Assembly: GCA_965224795.1 (NCBI GenBank) | Contig: CBDDAE010000001.1 | Span: forward strand, 496,001 to 560,000 | Direction of reading: 5' to 3' | Length of the DNA stretch: 64,000 bases | Source of the DNA: NVTR01 sp036480115 | GTDB lineage: Bacteria; Pseudomonadota; Alphaproteobacteria; Rhodobacterales; Rhodobacteraceae | Shown here: one piece after another, positions 57,588 to 64,000 of the stretch | How the letters are laid out: each line of letters begins with the position of its first letter | Position numbering within the stretch: position 1 is the first letter of the stretch | Program-made: the position numbers and the translations under genes | Notes under the pieces: model-generated | Databases searched by the model: none | The model's input: the letters and a program-made list of their open reading frames with translations, nothing else | Told to the model about the DNA's origin: nothing

Positions 57588-58352
57588 ATGACGGCAATCT
57601 TGGACGGAAAACACGCAATTGTAACTGGCGGTGGCTCTGGTATCGGCTTGGCAATTGCCTCGGCACTGGTCGGGGCTGGTGCTCAGGTAACCATCACTGG
57701 GCGGCGATTGGATGTCTTGCAGCTAGCGGCCAGTGACATATCCGGATTGCACGGCATCAGCATGGACGTAAACGTTGAAGCCAGCGTGACAGATGCCGTT
57801 GCCACAGCCGTTGCAGCCAATGGTCCTGTTGATATCTGCGTCGCCAATGCAGGCATCGCCGAGGGGCGCGGCTTTGGCAAAACCGATCTTGATTTTTGGC
57901 GCAAGATCATGACCACCAATCTGGACGGTGCATTCCTGACCATCCGGGAATGTATGAAAACTATGCATGAATTGCCCTGGGGCCGGGTGATTGCGGTATC
58001 GTCCATCGCCGGTCTGCGCGGCACCAATGGCACCGCCGCCTACACCGCGTCAAAGCACGGCGTCATGGGGCTGATCCGCGCCATGTCAGAGGATTACATG
58101 GGCAAAGGCATCACCTGTAACGCGCTTTGCCCCGGCTATGTGGACACGCCGATCATTGAACAAAACGTCACATCAATCACCGGGCGTACCGGCATGAGCG
58201 ACGCCGATGCCCGCGCCCTGATGGTGGATCAAAACCCGCATGGGCGTTTGATCGCCCCAGCCGAAGTTGCCGCCGCCGCCCTGTGGCTGTGTGCGCCGGG
58301 GTCTGACAGCATCAACGGACAGGCCATCGAAATTGCCGGGGGTCAGGTATGA
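57588..58352 (+). CDS. Short-chain dehydrogenase/reductase
   Basis: 254 residues from ATG 57588 (AGGAG six bases upstream; the TTG just before it is not needed). The cofactor loop TGGGSGIGLA, the NAG motif NAGIAEG, catalytic Ser in SSIAGLRG and Y-x-x-x-K in AYTASKHG are complete. The C-terminus GQAIEIAGGQV is typical of 3-hydroxyacid-type SDRs. Its last four bases overlap the kynU start, hence co-translation and perhaps a linked pathway; the actual substrate is unknown. Confidence 0.92.
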   Translation: MTAILDGKHAIVTGGGSGIGLAIASALVGAGAQVTITGRRLDVLQLAASDISGLHGISMDVNVEASVTDAVATAVAANGPVDICVANAGIAEGRGFGKTDLDFWRKIMTTNLDGAFLTIRECMKTMHELPWGRVIAVSSIAGLRGTNGTAAYTASKHGVMGLIRAMSEDYMGKGITCNALCPGYVDTPIIEQNVTSITGRTGMSDADARALMVDQNPHGRLIAPAEVAAAALWLCAPGSDSINGQAIEIAGGQV

Positions 58353-59542
58353 CAAATTTCGCCAAGACAAAGACCATGTTTCATTTGCCCAAGGGCATGA
58401 TTTATTTGGATGGGAATTCACTGGGCCCACTGCCCAAGGCCGCCGTTGAACGTGTGCGCACTACCATGCAGGACGAATGGGGCGAGATGCTGATCACCGG
58501 CTGGAATAAGGCCGGCTGGATGGAACAAACCACAAAATATGCCGACAGGATCGGGCGGCTGATCGGGGCACCGGCAGGCACCATGGTTTTGGGGGATACC
58601 CTGTCGATAAAAGTCTATCAGGCACTGGCCGCTGCACTGGAACTGCGCCCGGAGCGTAAAGTGATCCTGTCGGACACCGGTAATTTCCCAAGCGATCTGT
58701 ACATGGCCGACGGTCTGATACGGTCGCTAAAACAGGGCCATGTCCTAAAAACAGTGGCACTGGAAGATGTGGCCGCAAACATCAACGATGACGTCGCCGT
58801 TCTGATGATCACCGAGGTCGGCTATGGCACCGGCCGGATGCACGATATGGCGGCGCTGACCAAGCTGGCCCACGGTGCGGGCGCAATTACCGTTTGGGAT
58901 CTGGCCCATTCAGCGGGTGCGATTCCGGTAGATGTTACCGGGGCCAAGGCGGATTTCGCCGTTGGCTGCACCTACAAATACCTGAATTCCGGCCCCGGCG
59001 GACCGGCCTTCATTTATGTGGCACCAGAACACGCCGATGTCGCCCGCCCTGCCCTGTCCGGCTGGCTGGGCCACGCAGCACCCTTTGCCTTTGATCTGGA
59101 TTACCGCCCGGGCCTTGGCATCGAAAGCATGCGCGTGGGCACGCCCGCCGTGTTGCAACTGGCCAGTCTGGGGGCGTCTTTGGACATCTGGGACAAGGTG
59201 GATATGGCCGATATTCGAACCGGGTCGATCAACCTGTCGCAACTGTTTATTGATCTGGTGGAAAAGTCGTGCCCGATGTTAACGCTGGCATCGCCGCGCG
59301 ACCCGAATCTGCGCGGATCACAGGTATGTTTCACATTTAAGGAAGGCTATGCCGCCATGCAGGCGTTGATTTCGCGCGGCGTTATTGGTGATTTTCGCGC
59401 CCCGGACATCATGCGGTTCGGCTTTACGCCGCTTTATATAGATGCCGATGATGTACGTGGTGCGGTGGAAATCCTGGCCGATATCATGGCGACAGATGCC
59501 TGGGACACGGTAGAGTTCAAAACCAAGTCTAAGGTGACTTAG
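58349..59542 (+). CDS. kynU: Kynureninase
   Basis: 397 residues, PLP enzyme cleaving kynurenine to anthranilate and alanine. Signatures are YLDGNSLGPLPKA, LSDTGNFPSDLYMADGL, VWDLAHSAGAIPVD and the PLP-lysine region GCTYKYLNSGPGGPAF; SMRVGTPAVLQLASL also belongs to the family. No tryptophan dioxygenase or formamidase is in the window. It overlaps the SDR gene by 4 bp (ATGA). Confidence 0.95.
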   Translation: MTNFAKTKTMFHLPKGMIYLDGNSLGPLPKAAVERVRTTMQDEWGEMLITGWNKAGWMEQTTKYADRIGRLIGAPAGTMVLGDTLSIKVYQALAAALELRPERKVILSDTGNFPSDLYMADGLIRSLKQGHVLKTVALEDVAANINDDVAVLMITEVGYGTGRMHDMAALTKLAHGAGAITVWDLAHSAGAIPVDVTGAKADFAVGCTYKYLNSGPGGPAFIYVAPEHADVARPALSGWLGHAAPFAFDLDYRPGLGIESMRVGTPAVLQLASLGASLDIWDKVDMADIRTGSINLSQLFIDLVEKSCPMLTLASPRDPNLRGSQVCFTFKEGYAAMQALISRGVIGDFRAPDIMRFGFTPLYIDADDVRGAVEILADIMATDAWDTVEFKTKSKVT

Positions 59543-59548
59543 GGCCTA

Positions 59549-59983
59549 TCACTCAATCCCGTTTGCCCGCTGCAAAGTGCGCACATAATCCACCACCATT
59601 GCCACATCGCCGTCTGTCAGCCCTTCAACCGGCGGCATGGAACCAAACCGCCAGTGGTGTGAGCGCACGCCATTGCGCACCGCCAGCAGAAACGCCACAT
59701 CGCTGTGATGTGAAGGCTCATAAATCCGGTGCACCAAAGGCGGGGCGACCCAGTCCTGCCCGGCGGCGTGGGGCCCGTGGCAGGCAGCACATTTGGCATC
59801 AAATATTTGTTTGCCAATGGCAGCATTTCCCACCAGTTCCGGCACCACAACTGTTGCCAGTGGCGCACCTGCCGGTGCGGCCGATTGCTGTGCATCATCC
59901 TTTACCGGAGCCGGAGTCAGCAACGCCCAAACGGCGAAGCCTGCAACTGCTAAAAGGCCAGTCCAAATGAAGTGTTTTTGCAT
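59549..59983 (-). CDS. Membrane-anchored monohaem cytochrome c
   Basis: 144 residues from ATG 59983; a GTG 27 bp upstream is in frame but less likely. An N-terminal hydrophobic helix (FIWTGLLAVAGFAVWALL) anchors it. The haem site is CAACHG, and the C-terminal methionine is probably in FGSMPPVEGLTDGDV, followed by VVDYVRTLQRANG. It is probably a c-type electron carrier facing the periplasm. Convergent with kynU, with a 6-bp gap. Confidence 0.88.
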   Translation of the reverse strand: MQKHFIWTGLLAVAGFAVWALLTPAPVKDDAQQSAAPAGAPLATVVVPELVGNAAIGKQIFDAKCAACHGPHAAGQDWVAPPLVHRIYEPSHHSDVAFLLAVRNGVRSHHWRFGSMPPVEGLTDGDVAMVVDYVRTLQRANGIE

Positions 59984-60065
59984 GCGATAAAGCGCCCCGA
60001 ATAGATTCACAGACCGCTATGATGGGGCTTCCTGCAAGGGTAAGGTCAAGCGCCAATAGCCGTGT

Positions 60066-60842
60066 TCAAGCGATTTTCAGCTTTGTCGGAACCTGCCCGG
60101 TTGACCAGGCCCTTGCAGCGTCACCAAAGGCCGAAAATAAAGGCCGCGACACCGGATCATTTGCTGCATTCCATTCCGGGTGCCATTGCACCGACAGGGT
60201 AAACCCCGGCGCGTCGCGCACGTAAATCGCCTCAGCTGTACCATCGTCAGCGCGGCCATCCACCACGATACGGTCACCGGGCTGACAGATACCCTGCCCG
60301 TGTAGTGTATTGGTCATGACATTGTCTGAACCCAGCACGTTGTCAAACACCCCGCCGGTTTCAAACTGCACACGGTGGCGCAGTTCAAACTTTTCCTCCA
60401 GCGTACCGTCAGGTGGCATTCGGTGGTTCATACGTCCGTCAATGTCGCGAATTTCCGGGTGCAATGTGCCACCCATGGCAACATTCACCTCTTGAAAGCC
60501 AAGGCAAACGGCGAAAAACGGTTGCCCGCTTTGGACGCAGGCGCGCACCAGCGGCAAGGTGATGGCATCACGCGAGCGGTTGAATGCACCATGCGCCTCG
60601 GTCTCAGCGTGGCCGTATTCTTCCGGGTGAACATTGGGCCGCCCGCCGGTCAGCAGAAACCCGTCGCATAGTTCCATCAATTCCGGCACAGAAACATAAT
60701 CGGGGTCAGCCGGGATCAGCATTGGCATGCAGCCGGACACCGCAGCAATCGCCTGGATGTTCATCGTACCGCCAAACAGCACCGGATACTCACCATCCAG
60801 CAGGGATGAATTGCCAATAATTCCTATCGTCGGTCGCGCCAT
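60066..60842 (-). CDS. Class I glutamine amidotransferase / gamma-glutamyl-GABA hydrolase-type protein (PuuD-like)
   Basis: 258 residues. The catalytic triad is visible: C113 in FFAVCLGFQEVN, and H221 with E223 in SVQWHPEWN. GFLLTGGRPNVHPEEYG is the family oxyanion region. PuuD-type enzymes hydrolyse gamma-glutamyl-GABA in putrescine breakdown. No other puu genes are adjacent, so the substrate is open. Divergent from pepN; a 19-bp inverted repeat lies 24 bp upstream of its start. Confidence 0.88.
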   Translation of the reverse strand: MARPTIGIIGNSSLLDGEYPVLFGGTMNIQAIAAVSGCMPMLIPADPDYVSVPELMELCDGFLLTGGRPNVHPEEYGHAETEAHGAFNRSRDAITLPLVRACVQSGQPFFAVCLGFQEVNVAMGGTLHPEIRDIDGRMNHRMPPDGTLEEKFELRHRVQFETGGVFDNVLGSDNVMTNTLHGQGICQPGDRIVVDGRADDGTAEAIYVRDAPGFTLSVQWHPEWNAANDPVSRPLFSAFGDAARAWSTGQVPTKLKIA

Positions 60843-60865
60843 AATTCTGATCCTTGGTTGCGAAG

Positions 60866-60884
60866 GGTATATCGGGAATATACC
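60866..60884. promoter_or_regulatory. Inverted repeat GGTATAT-N5-ATATACC in the puuD-like/pepN gap
   Basis: GGTATAT (60866-60872), CGGGA, ATATACC (60878-60884): exact 7-bp arms. It lies 24 bp upstream of the amidotransferase start, a typical operator position. Regulator unknown. Confidence 0.5.
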
Positions 60885-60895
60885 GGCTACAAAAG

Positions 60896-60914
60896 GCCAA
60901 TGTCAGCCATTGGC
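60896..60914. promoter_or_regulatory. Inverted repeat GCCAAT-N7-ATTGGC in the puuD-like/pepN gap
   Basis: GCCAAT (60896-60901), a 7-base spacer, ATTGGC (60909-60914): exact 6-bp arms, 12 bp after the previous repeat and 65 bp before the pepN start. It may be a second operator for the divergent pair. Confidence 0.4.
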
Positions 60915-60978
60915 ATCTGGTATCCGGCGGTGCGCCAGCGTAACTCTGTCCCAAGAACCACAGACAGGGGAAATTACC

Positions 60979-63531
60979 ATGACTGCGCAAACGTCAAACA
61001 CAGTTTTTCTGGCTGAATATTCAGTGCCCGCCTATCTGATCGACAAGGTTTCGCTGACATTCCGGCTGCACCCAACCAAGACCCGGGTTTTGTCTCGCAT
61101 TGAATTTCGCCCTAACCCGGACGCTGTGGACAAGGTATTTTTCCTGCATGGCGATGGCCTGACGCTGATTAGTTCCAGCATTAACGGAACCCCCTGCTCG
61201 CCCGAATTATCCAAGGCTGGCCTGACAGTTAATGTGCCCAATGCCCCCTTTGTTTGGGAGGCCGAGGTTGAGACTAACCCAGCGGCCAACACTGCGCTTG
61301 AGGGGCTGTATATGTCAAACGGCATGTATTGCACCCAATGCGAAGCCGAAGGCTTTCGCCGCATCACCTATTACCCGGATCGCCCTGATGTGATGGCGGT
61401 TTTTGATGTGCGCATTGAAAGTGATGCGCCGGTTCTATTGTCCAACGGCAACGCGGGGAAATCGGGCAATGGCTGGGTTGAATGGCATGATCCATGGCCC
61501 AAACCGGCCTATTTGTTCGCGCTGGTGGCGGGTGATTTGCTGAACTATCCGGGCGAATTCACCACGGCGTCGGGCAAGCAGGTTGAGCTGAACATATGGG
61601 TGCGCGAAGGCGACGAGGACAAATGCGCCTTTGGCATGGAAGCGCTGATCAAATCCATGAAATGGGACGAAGATGTCTATGGCCGCGAATATGATTTGGA
61701 TGTGTTCAACATCGTTGCGGTCGATGATTTCAACGCCGGAGCGATGGAAAACAAGGGTTTGAACATCTTTAATTCATCCGCCGTTCTGGCCAGTGCCGCC
61801 ACTGCAACGGATGCAAGTTTTGAACGGATCGAAGGCATCATTGCCCATGAATATTTTCACAACTGGACCGGCAATCGCATCACCTGTCGAGATTGGTTTC
61901 AGCTAAGTCTGAAAGAGGGGCTGACGGTGTTTCGTGATCAGCAATTCACTGCAGATATGCGATCAGCCGCGGTAAAACGCATTGATGATGTTGCAGATTT
62001 GCGCGCCGGTCAGTTTACCGAAGATACCGGCCCCCTGTCCCATAATGTACGCCCTGAAAGCTATGTTGAGATCAACAATTTTTACACCGCCACTGTCTAC
62101 GAAAAAGGCGCCGAAGTAATTCGGATGTTGAAATTACTGGTGGGCGATGCAGGCTATGCGGATGCGCTGGACCTGTATTTCAAGCGCCATGACGGCGACG
62201 CGGCCACGATAGAAGATTGGCTGGCGGTGTTTTCAGAAACATCGGGGCGCGATCTGGTCCAGTTCAAGCGGTGGTACAATCAGGCGGGCACGCCAAAATT
62301 GGCTGTTTCTGATGACTTTAAGGATGGCATCTATACGCTTAATTTCAAACAGGAAACGCCGCCCACCCCCGGTCAGGATAAAAAGCTCCCTCAGGTTTTG
62401 CCGATCTCTGTTGGCCTTCTGAACCCAAACGGCGACGAAGTACTGCCAACACAGGTGTTGGAAATGACCCAGGCCGAGCAAAGTTTTACCTTTACTGATC
62501 TGGCCAATAAACCGATCCCCTCAATTTTGCGTGGATTTTCAGCACCCGTGATCCTGAGCGGCTGCTCACAGGATAACCTCACATTTTTGCTGGCCCATGA
62601 CACCGACCCGTTTAACCGTTGGGAAGCGGGCCTTGCGCTTGGAAAATCAACTTTAACGGCAATGCTAACGCAAGACGCGCCGCCAGACCCTGCATATCTG
62701 GATGCATTGGCAGGTATTGCCGTGGATAGCGATCTTGATCCCGCGTTTCGGGCGCGTGTTTTGCAAATTCCGGGGCCAGATGACATGGCCCAAACCCTGT
62801 TTGATGCCGGCCATGTGCCTGACCCCAGCGCCATTCATGTGGCCCGTGAGACGTTGGAGCTGTCACTGGCGCAGCGCCTGGGCGCTGATTTGCCAAAACT
62901 GCATTCAGATATGGCAACCCCTGGGCCCTATCGGCCAGATGCCGGACCGGCCGCCAAACGCGCCTTGCGCAGTGAAGTCCTGGCGCTGCAAAGCCGGTTG
63001 GATGATGGCGATCTGGCATATGCGCAGTTTGGAACTGCTGAAAACATGACCGAACAGTTTAGCGCTTTTGTGGCGCTTATCCCAACAGGTTACGGGGAAA
63101 AGGCTGTGCAGGTATTCTATGACCAGTGGCAGCATGAGCGCCTTGTGATTGATAAATGGTTCAGTGCCCAAATCTGTTATGCCAAACCTGAAAACGCTTT
63201 AAGCGTTGCACAAACACTCGCGCAACATTCTGATTTTAATACCGAAAACCCAAACCGCTTGCGATCGCTGGTGTCAGGGTTTGGCATTGGAAATCCGGCC
63301 GCATTTCACGCCGCTGATGGTGCGGGATACCGGTATTTCGCCGATTGGATGATCAGGGTCGACGCCAAAAACCCCATGGTGGCAGCGCGGTGGGCCAATG
63401 GATTTGGCACCTGGCAACACTATGACAAGGGGCGTCAGCAAAAAATCCAGTCTGAGCTAACGCGCATCGCGGAGTCACCTGATTTGTCCAGAGACACGGC
63501 TGAAATGGTGGCAAGGTTGCGCGCAGGATAG
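60979..63531 (+). CDS. pepN: Aminopeptidase N
   Basis: 850 residues from ATG 60979, which follows GGGGAAA at about seven bases; the frame is open further upstream over the divergent gene, but that part does not look like PepN. The M1 exopeptidase motif is GAMENKG, then HEYFHNWTGNRITCRDWFQL with the zinc His pair and the downstream Glu in LKEGL. This metallo-aminopeptidase trims peptides in the cytoplasm. Length fits the E. coli-type enzyme. Signature NRITCRDWFQLSLKEGLTVF-like blocks are intact. Confidence 0.96.
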   Translation: MTAQTSNTVFLAEYSVPAYLIDKVSLTFRLHPTKTRVLSRIEFRPNPDAVDKVFFLHGDGLTLISSSINGTPCSPELSKAGLTVNVPNAPFVWEAEVETNPAANTALEGLYMSNGMYCTQCEAEGFRRITYYPDRPDVMAVFDVRIESDAPVLLSNGNAGKSGNGWVEWHDPWPKPAYLFALVAGDLLNYPGEFTTASGKQVELNIWVREGDEDKCAFGMEALIKSMKWDEDVYGREYDLDVFNIVAVDDFNAGAMENKGLNIFNSSAVLASAATATDASFERIEGIIAHEYFHNWTGNRITCRDWFQLSLKEGLTVFRDQQFTADMRSAAVKRIDDVADLRAGQFTEDTGPLSHNVRPESYVEINNFYTATVYEKGAEVIRMLKLLVGDAGYADALDLYFKRHDGDAATIEDWLAVFSETSGRDLVQFKRWYNQAGTPKLAVSDDFKDGIYTLNFKQETPPTPGQDKKLPQVLPISVGLLNPNGDEVLPTQVLEMTQAEQSFTFTDLANKPIPSILRGFSAPVILSGCSQDNLTFLLAHDTDPFNRWEAGLALGKSTLTAMLTQDAPPDPAYLDALAGIAVDSDLDPAFRARVLQIPGPDDMAQTLFDAGHVPDPSAIHVARETLELSLAQRLGADLPKLHSDMATPGPYRPDAGPAAKRALRSEVLALQSRLDDGDLAYAQFGTAENMTEQFSAFVALIPTGYGEKAVQVFYDQWQHERLVIDKWFSAQICYAKPENALSVAQTLAQHSDFNTENPNRLRSLVSGFGIGNPAAFHAADGAGYRYFADWMIRVDAKNPMVAARWANGFGTWQHYDKGRQQKIQSELTRIAESPDLSRDTAEMVARLRAG

Positions 63532-63553
63532 ACCTGCCCGCCCATTCAAGTGT

Positions 63554-63576
63554 GGCAAAACCTGCAAGGTTTCGCC
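63554..63576. other. Imperfect inverted repeat after pepN
   Basis: GGCAAAACCT (63554-63563), loop GCA, AGGTTTCGCC (63567-63576): nine of ten positions pair. There is no T-run on the plus strand after it, so it is at best an atypical pepN terminator. Confidence 0.3.
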
Positions 63577-63636
63577 AAATAATCGCCGGTTTACAAAGGT
63601 ATTTGCAGCCAGATTTTAATGGATAAGGCTGGTAAA

Positions 63637-64000
63637 ATGCCCATATTAATTGCCCTGCTTGGAATACTTGGTGGCGCCTATTTCTGGATGAATCGCGCCC
63701 GAAACGCCGCCCATATGGCCGGGGATCTGGCCGATGCGGCGCAAACCGCCCTTGGGGCTGCGCGTCGGTTTGGCTTTCGCCGCCAGGCCAACAAACACCC
63801 GGTTGAATGCATAGAAGACCCAAGCCTGGCCATTGGTTCGCTAACGCTGGCGTTTTTCCAACTTGGCACCATGCCCACAGAACAACAGAAAACGGCCCTG
63901 CTGGTGGCGTTTCAAAACCAGTTGCGCGTGTCGCTGACCGATGCCGAAGAAATCATGACCCTTGGTCACTGGTTCGTGCAGGAATGCAAAGGTGCAACCC
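63637..64000 (+). CDS. Small N-terminally membrane-anchored protein, 3' end cut by window
   Basis: At least 121 residues, open to the window end. Residues 1-18 (MPILIALLGILGGAYFWM) are a membrane anchor or uncleaved signal. The rest is helical and hydrophilic, with ending ...SLTDAEEIMTLGHWFVQECKGAT, an arrangement that reminds me of TerB-like domains; I am not sure. AAGG lies eight bases before this ATG; an in-frame ATG at 63619 has no such site. No function can be assigned. Confidence 0.65.
   Translation, partial: MPILIALLGILGGAYFWMNRARNAAHMAGDLADAAQTALGAARRFGFRRQANKHPVECIEDPSLAIGSLTLAFFQLGTMPTEQQKTALLVAFQNQLRVSLTDAEEIMTLGHWFVQECKGAT

Noticed and set aside
60727..60978. 84-residue extension of aminopeptidase N
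   Set aside because: It would overlap the divergent amidotransferase gene, and does not match PepN; the ATG at 60979 gives the normal length.
1..64000. Prophage, insertion sequence, toxin-antitoxin or defence island
   Set aside because: No transposase, integrase, recombinase, restriction, Cas or toxin-like protein was found; the gene content is housekeeping metabolism with ordinary operons.

Overview
The window reads as one chromosomal segment of an alphaproteobacterium of the Rhodobacterales (Rhodobacteraceae, Roseobacter-type). The grounds are gene order and family content: a complete 14-subunit nuo operon interrupted by small genes of the DUF5337, DUF5333-like and DUF3291 types, followed by birA-coaX-rnj; a full leucine-degradation (liu) operon; proton-pumping transhydrogenase with a one-piece PntA; and kynureninase paired with a short-chain dehydrogenase. 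No rRNA, tRNA, CRISPR array, insertion sequence, integrase or phage gene was seen, and the long genes look intact. Coding density is very high, with many 1-8 bp overlaps between successive genes. Layout: 1-4.5 kb holds the end of prfC, a small hypothetical gene, a DEAD-box RNA helicase with a structured leader, a DMT exporter and a histidine phosphatase. From 4.5 to 28.2 kb (all minus strand, read right to left) lies nuoA-B-C-D-E, an accessory HhH/KP-rich membrane protein, a DUF5337 protein, nuoF, an eight-gene island of small proteins, nuoG, a lipoprotein, nuoH-I, a CMD-family protein, nuoJ-K-L-M-N, then birA, coaX and ribonuclease J. All of this looks like one very long transcription unit starting near 28.2 kb. 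From 28.3 to 34.7 kb is the liu operon liuA-B-D-E-C (isovaleryl-CoA to acetoacetate plus acetyl-CoA) with a well-formed promoter and a TetR-like operator. A DegT-type aminotransferase at 34.8-36.0 kb points away from glmU-glmS-alkD (36.2-40.0 kb, amino-sugar precursor synthesis plus an AlkD-like glycosylase). The 40-44 kb stretch holds an acyl-CoA synthetase, a lipoprotein, moaA (molybdenum cofactor) and a SAM methyltransferase. From 44.0 to 52.3 kb two M20 deacylases (an amidohydrolase and an ArgE-like enzyme) are divergent from a complete dipeptide-type ABC transporter (ATPase, ATPase, binding protein, two permeases), plausibly an uptake-and-deacylation module. pntAB follow, then a Tat-type rhodanese, an ICMT-like membrane methyltransferase, a beta-lactamase-fold protein with an eroded metal site, SDR-kynU, a membrane cytochrome c, a class-I glutamine amidotransferase, aminopeptidase N, and the start of a small membrane-anchored protein cut by the window edge. 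The most unusual part is the set of non-canonical genes inside the nuo operon. Five of its exported small proteins each carry exactly two cysteines (besides any lipobox Cys), two DUF3291 paralogues bracket a BesD-like Fe(II)/2-oxoglutarate oxygenase, a lipoprotein directly after nuoF appears to use a CTG start, and the C-terminal domain of NuoE is duplicated as a separate membrane protein next door. Other observations are a three-copy intergenic repeat, the structured helicase leader and several palindromic operator candidates.
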